A stretch of DNA of 64,000 nt from Pempheris klunzingeri (taxonomy: Eukaryota; Chordata; Actinopteri; Acropomatiformes; Pempheridae), in the NCBI RefSeq assembly GCF_042242105.1, contig NC_092018.1:23030667-23094666 (forward strand). Direction: 5' to 3'. The position numbers and the translations under genes were made by a program. Each line of letters starts with the position of its first letter. The stretch's first letter is position 1. The notes under the pieces were generated by a model. The model was not told the origin of the DNA. It saw only the letters and a list, made by a program, of their open reading frames with translations, and did no database searches. This document shows, piece after piece, positions 10,347 to 22,486 of the stretch.

Positions 10347-13300
10347 ATGAATCGTGAAGATATAAAGGAAGCAGTCTTATCAGTTTTAACGGACCTCTCT
10401 GTTGAAACCCTGACTTCCCTGCTGGAAGGGTTTGAAGATCTTGGTGTGGAGAGCAGGGCAGACCTTGCTTTAGTGCAAGAGAAGGATCTGGAGCAATTCC
10501 TTAGACCAATCCAGTGTCGTAAACTGCTGAATGGCATTAAGAATGAAGGTAAATATATATTTTTCCATGGGAAAGTTGAACAAATGCGACAACAAGTTTA
10601 AATACCAGTACAAAGTTTTTGTAGAATTTTTATTTTTATCTAGGCATTCGGGGGTGGTCACGTTGCACATTTGAGGATTTAGCTTTTTACAAACTGAAAC
10701 TTTCAGCAAGAATCTTGCACATCTTGCCCTTCCTTTATCTGTTCAGAATTTTTTGTCCTCACTTCCAGGACTTCAAGCACTGGAAATAGAATATGTTGCT
10801 GCCTCTCCATCTACTCAGTATCCCCAATCATCAAGTTCCGAAAGCACTTTGAACTCTTCTCCAACACTGCCTGGCAGGCCATGGTATACAGACTTCCGGG
10901 TCAGATGGGAAGGGATGCCAGCAGCAATTCGAAAGGCAGTGGCAGATCAAACAAGACCATCACCAGGGGACAGAAAAGATATGGTGAAGGCAGTGGTGGA
11001 CCAAATGTTAGAGCATGAGCTCAACCCAACCCGAGCAATGTGTCACAGCATTGCACGCAGAATTGTAAGGGACTATCCCAAAAGTTTTGCTGATGTCGGA
11101 AGAAGAGGAGACATCTTTGGGGATGGCTGTCACTCTCTTCTTCTGCAAATTAAAACAAGAGTGGAATATAAGAATAGAAAAAACAGTCTTGCACGACGAC
11201 GCAGAGAGAGAAGGCCCCGCACTGTAGTGGCAGAGGGGGCCAGAATAATGCCAAGAGGCCCTGTGGACCAGTATGGATGTGTCAGGTGGTGTCCTGCAGA
11301 ACTTCCTGCTGGAGAAACCGAGGCAACCTTGGATGAAATTAAAAGGCAACTGCGTAACATCTACTCCGAGGAAGGGATGAGCGGGGCAGAAAGAGCTGAA
11401 CCTCTGATGGAGAAGACATACGTAATCCAGCGCCGATACCTTAACAGTGTGCCTGCACCAGCCATCACAGAGATTAAGGAGGAATGGCCTTTTCTCTTCT
11501 CCCAAAGAGGCCTTTACTCCCACTTTGGTCTGCTGACGGATGTCTCCATCCTTATTAAGATGCAAGAGGCCCTGAACAACAAAGGCAGTACTGTCATTCA
11601 GTTCTGCCAGGAACTCAACCGTCAGCCAGGTATCGAGGAAATCCTGGCAAACTACGAGCCAGAGGCTTCAGACAAGGCTGCATGTATCCTCCTGCTCCTG
11701 ATGGCATATTTCAAAGAGCCAGAGAACGCCATTATGCTTAAGACTGATGTAAGTTGTTTAAAAGATAAAAAAAGCAGGTTGTGATTGCATTAGACAGTAC
11801 TGTATGATACTTTGACACTTGCATACATTTAATCACACTCATTCACATGTTGACACATAATGTTTTCTATGATTAACTTCTAAATCAGTGAGACCAGTGG
11901 ACTATCTCTTATGTACCATGTTGAAACTTTGCTACTATAGATGTATGCTATGTCTTATTTTACAGCCGTGTGACACTGCTGCTGATGTGCAGAGGACAGT
12001 GGCATTACCGAGCACCCCCTGCTTAATTGTCCAAGGTACGGTATATCTGGATTTTATATTGACATTTGTAGCTGTAAGCTAGAAATGATATTTTTAAATA
12101 ACTTGCTGATCAATGTTTTGACATGTTTTTTTCTAATATTGTAGCATGTCTCCATCTTTCTGATACTGATATTTAAAAGTAGTGCCATTAGCTGGTGTCC
12201 AGTCAGTGGTTTCAGATATTTCAGATAGCTTTTTTCCATCATTCCAGGGGAGTACATTGACTTAGATTTTCTTTGCTGTTCATTTCAGGTGACATGATGA
12301 AGCCAAGGGCTTGGATGCTGTGCATCGAAGGACAAGTGGTGATGGGACCACATGCCAGATTCATCAATGGTATAGCTGCACTTTTTGCGAGCTACTACAG
12401 CTTCAATCTGCAGTATCCTGAGGATGGTTCATGCACTCTGGAGTTTATCCAAAGGTATTGTAACGCTCTTCAACTTTTTCCTTTTGATAGCATGGTAAAG
12501 AGAGCACACAGCCTATGAGCTGCCGGCATATGCTCCTTTTTGGTAACACAACCTCATCAATTTTAGCACATCATTGTGTCAGGAATTTTTCATTACCACT
12601 ATATTCCCTACCAATATTGGTCACCACTGTCACCACATGCACCTTTCTAACTTGGGTGTCAAGTATATGACTTGGTAGCTTGCTTAATTCCAGGTGTGGA
12701 AAGAGGGCTAAAGTACTGCTCACATGAAAGTACCATTATGTCGCTCATGCCCTTGATACATCCTGTTAGGAGTCTTGTGTTAGGGGTGAATTTTATTTCT
12801 AAAAACATCAGTAAATGGTAACAGCACCGCTGAGACACTGAAGCAGAAGCAGCAACACACACACACACAGAGGCAAGAGCAGGGAGCCTCGATCAGCTGT
12901 GCTGCCATCATTTACCCATATTTTACTATTCAGATTATTACTAAATATTTGACACACATACATATGACTTCATGACTTCAAAAATAATCTTCAATAATAA
13001 TCAGAAATAAAATTCACCCCTAACACAGACTCCTAACAGGATGTATCAAGGGCATGAGCGACGTCACATAAATTAAAAGGTACAGGTCATCTCCATAATG
13101 CTTATAACAATCTCAGCCTGTTAGTAGCAAAACAAACACTTTTATTTGCATACTTTTGACACAAACAGAAATTGCCCGGACATCCCAGTTCAAACTTACT
13201 TTTGGTTTCAGGCAAAAATTAAACTTAATTGTGCCGATCAGTCTGATTTTGGTTCCTATCATTCAGTTGCACTACTGACCAATCCTAAATACAGCCCAGG

Positions 13301-14713
13301 TTCAAAAATCCACAAGTTATCCATTAAAGTACGAAGTACTTTTAACCCACAGTGATGAGGTTAGGGGGAGTAAGATGTACCCCCCAATTTTGTAAAATCA
13401 TATTTTTTCCTAACTAATTGTTAATATAAAATAATAAAAAATAAATAATATAACCAAGAGCATTATTGTGTGAAGTGATTTCAACACTGCACCTATCCAG
13501 GGTGAAGTTATTATAAAAATATTTTTGCAGCATCTTTTGTCGGTGTTGCATTTTGTGGATAGTCCCTGTACACTTCAGTCCTGGCTGGTTGTGCAGAGGC
13601 TTGTTATTACAAGGCAAAAATAAAGACTTAATTGATTGTAATGAGTACAAATGGCTAGCAGCAGGTAAAATGTTCTCTAAAAAAGATGTAATACTTGTTT
13701 TTCATGGAGCTTTTAAAATTTAGACTTGAAATATATTGAAATCAGATTTATATTAAGCCGAATTAAATATTTTGTCTAGAAATGAGACAAATTAATCTCG
13801 GAAGATATGAGTTGCCTTGATAGGTTAACCTGGCTATTGCAATTGAATTTTCCTATTGGCTGATCTGGATGCAGATAACATAGGTGGTGCCATCTTACAT
13901 CACCGAAAGCTAACATAGTTACTGTGGTGTGTGTGTCTTAGCTCCACCCAAACCAGTCTTTTTTTCAGGTTCTACAGGCATTTTTACCTCCGTCAAGGAG
14001 GTTATGTTTTTGCTGTCGTTTATCTGTTTGTATGTCTGTCTGTCTGTCTGTCGGTCGGTCTGTTAGCAAGATAACTAGAAAAGTTATGAACGTATTTTAA
14101 TGAAATTTTCAGGAAATGTTGATAATGGGACAAGGAACAGATGATTATATCTTGGTGATGTTCTGGATTACCATCTGGATCCAAGAATTTTTGGAATGAT
14201 TCAAAGGTGGAAATGGGCTGCTTGGCAGAGGTCTGCACTCTCCGAGTGCTTTTCTACTTTAAATTTCCAATCAGAGAGACTGGGGTTTAGTCACCCTTTA
14301 AATAAACTAAAAAAGTACAAGTACACAGAAAGCCATTCAATTACAGTTACATAAGTAAATGTCATTTGTTACTTTTCACCTTTGTTAATTCTTTCTTTTT
14401 TAGTGTTTCTCAGTGTTTCCATGTGTGTCTCTATTTCTACATACCTGATCTGCTTGCTTGTATCACTCTTATTTCTTGCCTTGGTGTAGGTTTACCTAAA
14501 GGGAAAGGGGCACCACTGCATGTGCCTTGGATAAATTATGCAATATATAAATTGGTGTAAAACTTAAAGTTGTTTTCTTTGCCTATTGTTTACAGGTGCT
14601 TCTTGGGAATCAACCCTGAGACCGGCTCAAAGGGCAAGAAGCGGAGTGGTGTCAACCCACGTGTGAGCACTCTCTTGAAAAAACTTGTGGACTTTGAATG
14701 GCTGTCAAAGTAG
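10347..14713 (+). CDS. Transposon-encoded SAM-domain protein (second CACTA gene)
   Basis: Five coding exons joined by GT-AG introns keep one frame: 10347-10548, 10769-11748, 11966-12035, 12289-12454 and 14596-14713, giving 511 aa. The first exon encodes a compact helical segment (about residues 8-66, with 'FEDLGVESRADLALVQEKDLEQFL') that reads as a SAM domain. A basic region follows, rich in Arg around 'RRRRERRPR'. The later part, including 'GPHARFINGIAALFASYY', is conserved-looking but not assignable to a known fold. Proteins like this are, as I recall, predicted in many fishes as 'SAMD3-like'. The gene lies inside the transposon ends, 259 bp after the transposase stop. By analogy with plant TnpA it may be an accessory or regulatory factor that binds DNA or oligomerises; this is inference. 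A TTTTAG acceptor-like site just before the ATG hints at an upstream noncoding exon. Confidence 0.75.
12738..13064. repeat. Long inverted repeat (foldback) in the last intron of CACTA gene 2
   Basis: The arm at 12738-12800 is almost the exact reverse complement of 13003-13064 (about 62 bp, two or three differences), with a loop of about 200 bp. Transcribed, it would form a strong hairpin. It may be a small foldback or MITE inserted into the transposon, or an inverted duplication. No obvious target duplication was identified. Confidence 0.8.
13986..14256 (+). repeat. Short interspersed DNA-transposon-like repeat
   Basis: It begins 'ACCTCCGTCAAGGAGGTTAT' and ends with 'GGCAGAGGTCTGCACTCTCC', a pairing I recognise from a non-autonomous repeat common in fish and other animals. 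The start folds on itself (CCTCC...GGAGG). A (TCTG)n run sits near the left end. It lies in the 2.1-kb final intron of the CACTA second gene. The superfamily is not certain. Confidence 0.55.
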
Positions 14714-14804
14714 AAATGCAAAAATTTGATTGTTCTGTAATGTTCAAAAATGTTTTTAAAAGTACACTTTCAAGTGCTTTTATAGTTTTTTTATGTTTAA
14801 AAGT

Positions 14805-14810
14805 ATTAAA
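14805..14810 (+). promoter_or_regulatory. Variant polyadenylation signal ATTAAA of CACTA gene 2
   Basis: ATTAAA lies 92 bases after the stop of the SAM-domain gene and just before the right subterminal repeat array, an appropriate place for the 3' end of the transposon transcript. Confidence 0.4.
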
Positions 14811-14879
14811 AGTTTAAAATGGCCATTGTTTTTGTTGTCATTTTTACTGAGCAGATCCAAAGCATGTTTGTAAGAGTAA

Positions 14880-15246
14880 AAAACTGTAAAATCACAGTTA
14901 ACAAGTAAAATTTACAATATGTTACAGTATTATTTAAATTGTAATTTCACAGTAAATTACTGGCTACCAAATTGCCGTACTTTTACAGTAAAATGAACTA
15001 CAGCAAATTACTGTAATTATACAGGTAAATGCTGCTATATCACAGTAAAGTCAAAGTCACAGCAACTGTGAAATTACAGTAGACAGTTGTAGTTTTATTG
15101 TAATTTGTTGTGAAATATTTACAGTAAGTTACTGTAAACTATTTACAGCAAGTTACTGTAAAAATATTTACAGCACATTACTGTGAAAGTAGTGCAATTA
15201 GTAGCCAGTAATTTACTGTAAATTTACAACGAAAAATTTTACAGTG
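14880..15246. repeat. 3' subterminal repeats and terminal inverted repeat of the CACTA element
   Basis: At least fifteen ACAGTAA/TTACTGT-type motifs in both orientations crowd the last 370 bp, several as back-to-back inverted pairs. The element ends ATTTTACAGTG at 15246. The array is longer and denser than at the left end, an asymmetry also known from plant CACTA elements. Confidence 0.8.
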
Positions 15247-15324
15247 CACTTCAGCACTCCAGCCCCCTCTCGCTCTGTCTCTTTCAGGTTGACAGGCTGA
15301 GCAGCAGACACAGGGGTCCACAGC

Positions 15325-15328
<4 letters not shown>

Positions 15329-15412
<84 letters not shown>
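15329..15412. repeat. (TG)n microsatellite
   Basis: About 84 bases of nearly perfect TG repeat with a single C interruption, starting 83 bp outside the right end of the CACTA element. Reverse-strand frames of poly-His/Thr over it are artefacts of the repeat. Confidence 0.95.
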
Positions 15413-18400
15413 GAGGCAGTGATGGACAAGCATCACCCCCCTCCCCATAGCTCCCAGTATAGCTCCAGTCACACTCCAATTGAAACAGAAGCAGCTCCCT
15501 GCTCTCAGGGCTGTTTGGGTGCAGACAGCAGGTCAGTCACATATAGAAAGAATCAGACATCCACTCCTAACACTGTTTGTCTTTTACACCAAATAAGAAG
15601 ATGTACAAGCAGAACCTTTAATCCATCATGACTTTTCGCCTCTATTCTGGCAGCAATGGTAGAATTTAAAAAGCTAAATACCTTAACTGTGTTTTACTGT
15701 GTGAATGCAGGGATGTGGAACTGTATCTAATTTATTTTTCAGAACATTTTTTTTTACGATTTTAGCAGAGGAGGTCTTTATCTCAGGAGAGGTGGTTCGC
15801 CATGGAAATATCTACACGCTGATGTGGTCTCACACACACACACGCACACACGCACACACACCACTTCTGAACAGTGAGTAATGAGGCCACAATGCAACAA
15901 TCGTTCCTCCCATTCTGACACAGGAGCGGTGAGCATGTCACTCCCAGACAGCTCAATAAGTTGAGTGTGCGCGTCCTGCAGAGCAGCATTGGAACGCTGG
16001 TTTGGTTATATTAATGCTTAAACAATGACTACATTTTACTGATGTTTATTCTAAAACAAGTTCTGTTTTCCTGATAATTTCATAAATGTCCAGGCGCATT
16101 AGTAAAATGGCCAGCACATCAAACTAAAACTCTTTGATATGCAAGTGAAAGTTAAAATATTTTCCGGATATCCACGGAGAGAGACACTGCATTACTTCGT
16201 CACTCTCTGTTACACAGCAGAGGGGCAAAATGCAAACTTTCAACAAAAACTGAACAGTAGAGCCTTCACAAGGGGAGAATTCATTGAATAGGGCTGTTGG
16301 ATTCAACCACATTAGTTTTAGCTAAGTGTGCCTAATAAAATGGCTATGTAGGCCTATGGACATTTGTAGACTCAACAAGTGAATTACATTTAAGTAAACC
16401 CTGATCATGGCGGTGCTTGACTCTCAGCTGTGGCAGCATTTTCCTCCACACGCCACACTTCCTCCACACTCATCGCCCCTGGATGTCTAATTCTAGCATT
16501 AAATGATTGAAATCATTTGCTTGAGGCAGACATACAACAAATGCAATCTGTAGTTCGAACAACAGCCCTAGAGCCGGCAAAAGTCCGCCACATGACAAAC
16601 GAGCAGGGCGTTCTGGGTGCAGCAAACATGGAGGAAAGATTGTAAGATTGTAGTTTAACATTCTAACGATACAAAGGCAGTTGGACATCTGTAAAGTTTC
16701 CCTTTAATGTAAACTTTCCTGAAGAAATTTACATATTGGAGTAACGAATATCTTTTACTGAGTTTGAGTTTTCAAAAAACTAAATAATGCCATATTTTAT
16801 ATCATTGAGGAATCTTAGTGGCAGTTGATAACATCTGGCTAACTGTTATCCAGCGCTTAATAAATGGTTTAGGCTTCTGCCCTACCAGCACCCCACATCA
16901 TTGTAGCCCTAAACCAAAAGACCATAATACTAGCAAGGACAAAAACAAAGTGAATGTTGCCGCTCCATCATTATACACATCTGACAGGCACGCTGTCTTT
17001 AGAAAAGTCATGCATTTCATGTCTTGACAGTTGTTAAACCCCCCCCCCCCCCAAAAAAAGCGCAGAAAAGTAAGAAAAATGCAGGACAGCGGTGAAATCC
17101 CCACACATGCATACACAACCTTTTTAACACATTCCGGAAGCTGCCGATGAATGACATCCTGTGAGGTACTGTATCCGTCAGGCCAACCCACCCACTGCAA
17201 ATTCTGACCGCCTCAATACACAAGTGCACCTGAACCGTGAAAGGAAGGTGAAAATTAAGTCTACTTTGCGGCATTAAAAAAAGCCTTTGGCTTATCTCCC
17301 GGCTGGAACGATGCCTTCCCCTATCTGACACACAAGGAGGCAGGGAAGCTGCCCTGAATGGGAAACACCATGGCCCTTTACAAAGGCCTGTTAGAAACAA
17401 TTAGTCCTGAGTGCCAGGGTTTTGATTTGACCGTCTAATTGCTAGTTCAGGGTTGAGAGAGTGTGTGAGCTGGCTGAGAAGGCTGGGGAGCTGTGAGGGC
17501 CCTGGGGGAGAGCCGCTGTCACACAATAGCAGCCTTTATTTCACATTCAGCTTCTACAAAGTGGGTGTGCTCAAAAGATTTAATCCCACATTCAGACCTG
17601 ACAAGAAAAGTCATTCATATTGAAAAGGTGGGTACAACACTGTTTCAGGTGCCTCCTGTCTACTTCCCACCCATACCCCACCCTCCAGAAAAAAACACTT
17701 TTAAAGTATGTTCTAGTTTTTTTTCTCCTGCAGACGAACAAGCTAAATGGGGAACCTGATCCTCGTCGGGATCACGTCAGAATCCTTCACCGGTGCTCCT
17801 TTCAATGGACTTGCTTTTTCAGAGGCCAAATTGACCAGGATACCATTCCTGACTGCAGTATGTGTGAGTGATGAGTGGCTGACACAAATAACAGTAGGCC
17901 ATGCATGTAAAAGGATGGGACTGTGCTACAGGATTACAGGAGCCTCATCCACGGTGGTTTGAGCCTCATACTTTCACCTCCTACCACGGCTGGGATTTCA
18001 ACCCCCCCACACCCCCCCACACCCCCCTCCTTCTGTTTCAAGAAGTCCGTCCTCACATACCAAATCCCCCCCTACTCTTAAATATCACCTGCTTTCTGCT
18101 CCTTTAATCACCTCAATAGGCATTCCTTCATGCAGTTTACAGCAGTCTGTCGTGCACAGGTAAAAGGGTAAAAATTCTTTCAAAACAAAAGTGAAGCAAT
18201 CCCTGCAAGCTGTAACTGCGACCGTGTCCTGCTGGATGAGAGGAACGCTTAGCTTTAAAGACATGCATGAAATAGATGCACGAGCAGACTCAAGTCATGA
18301 AGGAGTGGAAATCAAACTGATTCACTGATCTGAAGGTTTGACATAAAATCCCTGCATTTGCGCTACCCACTGCATCTTCATTCACCTCCGAGCTTAAAGG

Positions 18401-18665
18401 GAAAGAAGAAATACACACAATTTGGGCCTTTTGTTGTCGTTTTGCCCAATTCTCACCGTTTAGTTGCTAAGGTCTGTGATGAGAACAATTCTCAGATGAG
18501 GCAAGAAACACACAGCAGCCAGGCAACCAGACTGAAAAGACTGAAAAAGTAAAACCACTAAACTAAAATTATCACCACATTGTTGTAATCCTCCATCATA
18601 GTTTGCAATCTGACTTCCCGTCTCAACTTTGTCCTCTCGTAGTTGATAGTTGTGAGCAGACTCTA

Positions 18666-18962
18666 GCCCCCTTCTACACTGCCTTTTCAAGGTGGGAACA
18701 TTGCGCCGTTGCTCTTCTACCCGTCTGTGTAAAAGTTACTTAGACGGAACAGGGGATCATTTTTGTTTGGGACCTGAAGTGGAAGTAGAGGTAGCAAAAG
18801 AGCTGTTGCCGACGCTGTTGTGTTACATGCCACAGCTCTTCCTCTTCTGGAAAGCCGGTGTACTGTCTAAAATCACACACCAGGGGGGCGATGTGCCCAC
18901 CATTGCTTGGTTCATCGTAAACAAACAAAGTCACATTAATAGCAAGTCCGTGTAAAAAGGGC
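18666..18962. mobile_element. 297-bp MITE with TA target duplication
   Basis: The left end GCCCCCTTCTACAC pairs with the right end GTGTAAAAAGGGC as an imperfect inverted repeat, and TA flanks both ends (18664-18665 and 18963-18964). The size, absence of coding sequence and TA duplication fit a non-autonomous Tc1/mariner-type or similar MITE. The assignment is from structure only. Confidence 0.5.
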
Positions 18963-20939
18963 TACAGTTTCCCTGTGAGGGATAATTACTGACAAGTTGG
19001 AGGACTTCACTTTCAGTTTTACCATCAGACAAAGAAATGGTAACGCCAAAGGCACACACTTTGTAAGGACAGGTCATAGGTTCCTACAAGATTTGCTCTT
19101 TAAAAGGAGTTTTCTTGCAAATAAACACTGTTATGGGGTTACATTCAGTGTTTCTCACACATACATAGTGTGTATCCTTGAAGTCTACCAAATGTGCTGA
19201 ATGGATGTCCTTCTTCGGGAAACATTTGGCAAAGATTTTATTTTCTCTTTTAAATAGTGCATTTTTACATCCAAGTTTGCAGAGGTGGAAGTCTTCCTCT
19301 TCTTTGCCTCCTCCGACACATTGCCATGCTTCTTTGCACCAGTGCGTGATGCAAACAAAATAGTAACCTCCTCATTAAAGCACCGCTCCATAGTTCAACT
19401 AATGGTCAAAAACTCAACGCGCTACCTTTCACGTACCACCTCGTTAAAAATGAGACAGCGTTTATTATCTCAACTTATCATAGAGGGGTGAACAGAGCCA
19501 TCATACTGAACGCTGGGAGTGAATCACCAATGTGACTGCCCACGGATGACTGACAGTGCAGTTTCATCTCAGCTTTTCATTGTTCGCTATAAATCCAATA
19601 TGTATCTGCAAATCAGCACAGCATTGAAAAAAAAGAAATCAGCAAAATGAAAAAAAGTTTCAAAAAGTTTGGGAGCCACTGGTTTAGATGCAGTAATCTT
19701 GCTCATAATGCATCTAATTATCTAATCTAATCATCTGACTATTCATGTTTCTTGTCCCTTCTGACACTGTGGTGATCACAGTAAAATTATCGCTGACGGA
19801 AATGATGTTAAATGGAAATTTACAATCCCAGCGCAAGCTCCTTTCTAATTATTAGTCCTTTTAGTTGGCTATAATTAAATTAATGTCATATAACCCCTCA
19901 ATTGTCTCTAAAGATAATCTCATCCAGGTTAACACTGTGTTTTCCAGCAGGCCATATGCACCCTAAGGTGTGCTGCATTCACATTCATCAGAGAAAACCC
20001 TAAATTTCTTCATCACCCCAGTCGACAGAGAAGGTCACTTCAAAGCAGGGACTGATTCACAGGGGCAATAGAGGCCCGGGACCGACAAATGCACCAGTTG
20101 TAAAACTTAACAAGGTGTGAATGCCCTCTGAGTGCCCTGGCTCTCCAGTATGCAGGGACAGCCTGTGGAAGCTCTTACGGCCTGTGGTACACTGCAAAAA
20201 ATGCTGATTCTGACTATACGTTGTCATTCCAGTCAGAATGAACTGCTCCTGCCAGAAAAAGTCGATAATGCACAGAGTGCGTGGTTACTTTACTGAGACG
20301 AAGACACCGGAGATGCAGCCACATTTGGATTCACATGATTCCCATGCATTACGCCCTGCTTTTGATCTACCAGATGTATGCTCTGATGAGGGTTTTGTAT
20401 ATTGAAAGCTTGGCTAAATGGATGTTACCTGATCAACCGACATCAATGGATGTCTATTGACCGCATTTAATCAATTTACTTCACACTTTGAGCAACACAA
20501 TTAGGAGGTGGCCCGAAGTCCTTTGTTATCTAAGAAGGATGATTGACTGAGGAAACACTGTCGATACTCAGCCTTCAGGGAAAGTTGGCCATGACTAGAT
20601 TTTTGTGGTTATCAGCTGCACGAGTAAATCACAGTTCTCTGTTTACCTTCTAATCTGAATTTCACACCAAGCAGTTCAGCCGACCAAGTGCAAAATGAAT
20701 GAGATGTTGAATTCAGCCACGAAGAGCAACTTAACATTGGCTTGGATTTAGAAATATTGCTGATGAATTCAGTCTATTCATAGTCTAGGAATACGTTTAG
20801 CATAGCTCACAGAAAGTTAGCAAGACTATAATTTGCAACAATAGTAATTTTGTTTCAGGCCTTTCTGTGTAGGAGTTGAGGGTTTGATCTGTAATGCTCA
20901 TTGTAAAGGAGACTAAAAGACTGATTAAACAAAATGAAA

Positions 20940-21225
20940 TATCACCCTGACGATCTTATCAGATGAAAAGTCACAGGATTTCCTCTGACAAACTCCATGA
21001 ATTTGTGAACCAAACTACACGGTACTCTATGCAACAGCTGTCGAGATATTTCACCTAAAATGTAAACCACATGGTTGCGTTACAGGGAAAATCAGGGGAT
21101 CACCACAGTCAATCACAATCCTCTGGGGAGCATGAATGTAAAAATGTCACGGTAATCCTCGCAGTAGCTGCTGAGATATTTCAGTGTGGTCTGACTGACT
21201 GACTAATTGAGAGCTACCAGCCCGA
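20940..21225 (+). repeat. Teleost interspersed repeat, copy 2
   Basis: The segment has the repeated cassette 'GATATTTCA', 'AATCAGGGGATCACC', 'CCTCTGGGGAGCATGAATGT', 'GCTGAGATATTTCAGT' and 'CTGACTGACTGACTAA', the right half of the same family as 5160-5655. It is diverged and non-coding. Confidence 0.6.
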
Positions 21226-22486
21226 GAGCTCATGTTTTAAAGCAAGACATGGCAAAATAAAAGCTCACTGTACACACAAATACCAATAATCAACCAATCA
21301 AGTCAGAGAAATGACTTAACTTTGCTAATGTTAACTAACATTGACCACCTTATGGTATGGGCCATACAGCCAGAAAGAGTGTTTATTGTACGTACAGTAT
21401 TGTGGATGTCCTGGGCTGTATGGAGAATACTGACGTGAGCAAGAATGGGTTTTATTATTGCTCCAGAGTTTCCATTTGCAAGAGGAAGAATGTGTTCTTC
21501 TTCTCTGACAAGTTACATACGTCAGTCTGGGCTTAAATGGCCTGCTGTCATTTGTCATGCTGCTTTTTTTTTTTTTTTTTTTACAGTGTAGCAGCTCTTG
21601 GGGGGTGGGGGGGTGTTTGGAGAGGAAACATCAGGTGGCTGGTTGGACCACTAGGCCTGGACACTTCTGATTTATCTGTGCATTTCAGAATTATGTTGCC
21701 GACCTATTCACCTCACTGCCATTTGTGTCACCCCCTAAGTTCTGTTCAGGCAATCACCCCCCCCCCCAAGCCCTACCAACCACAGAGAATACTGCCTACA
21801 ACAAGTTGCAGTGTCGTCTACAGTTCAGTACGCACACATACACACTTGGTCAAAAATAAATACTAGTCATACCAACACTGGTCACACAGACAGCCAGACT
21901 GTGATTCACCTCTGTGCAGATCTCAGCCTGCTGACGAAAGGCTCTTTGAAGTGGTCTTTAAATGCAAATCTGTGTTAATCTGTCAAAGTGATGCTGTCAA
22001 TTTGAATCAGCGAAACGTCACTAAAACGGTGATGTAATGCCGTACGGCTCTACTATCGTTTGTCAGCGTGGGTTATTTGTCTAGATGTCTTCCCTAGCAT
22101 ATTGAATAAACGAACCGTTGTGACACTCTGTCATAGGCTGTGTGGTTTATGTTGCTGCTTATCAGTGAAATCATAAGGAGATCTGGAGGGAGAACTAGAA
22201 AACAGATCTGTGTGCTACTGGCACTGCCATTCAGAAAGTAGAGTATAGCGCCCTCTAGTGGATATAGAGAGCTAAGGTCTCAGAAACAAGATGCCTCCAA
22301 CAAACACCAACTAGTCTTAATATCTGAAAATAGAAATGAAGGAATATGGGGATATAAATAGTTCAGGGAATTATTAAAGGTACAGAAATAGTGAAAGCTG
22401 AAATACACTTATCTAGTGTTGGACTGTCCTTTCTCTTTATTTTGTTGAGTGGTTCTTGCCATAGTGTGGATTAGAACAGTAGTCGA

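Larger units (their letters stand above)
6229..15246 (+). mobile_element. CACTA (EnSpm) DNA transposon, apparently complete, two genes
   Basis: The element starts CACTGTAAAAT and ends ATTTTACAGTG, an 11-bp perfect terminal inverted repeat of the CACT(A/G) type. A possible 2-bp target duplication (CA) lies outside it at 6227-6228 and 15247-15248. Both ends carry dense ACTGT/ACAGT subterminal repeats, typical of CACTA elements, where they bind transposon-encoded protein. Inside are a GC-richer promoter-like zone, a single-exon transposase gene (7433-10087) and a spliced second gene (10347-14713) with an N-terminal SAM-like domain. Both reading frames are open, which suggests a young or selected copy. 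A 62-bp-arm inverted repeat and a 270-bp repeat sit in the last intron of gene 2 without touching coding sequence. The superfamily call rests on the ends and the catalytic-region layout; a KDZ-type relative is the main alternative. Confidence 0.85.

Noticed and set aside
10347-14713. Reading the SAM-domain gene as an ordinary host SAMD3 gene
   Set aside because: It lies wholly inside the CACTG ends, directly behind the transposase and before the right subterminal array, so a transposon origin fits better; later domestication cannot be excluded.
6229-15246. CRISPR-like array from the repeated ACAGTAA motifs
   Set aside because: The motifs are short, in both orientations, without regular spacers, and the genome is a vertebrate.
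15178-15631. Open frames rich in His/Thr or Cys/Val over the TG tract
   Set aside because: They are translations of a dinucleotide repeat, with no start context, splice sites or conserved flanks.
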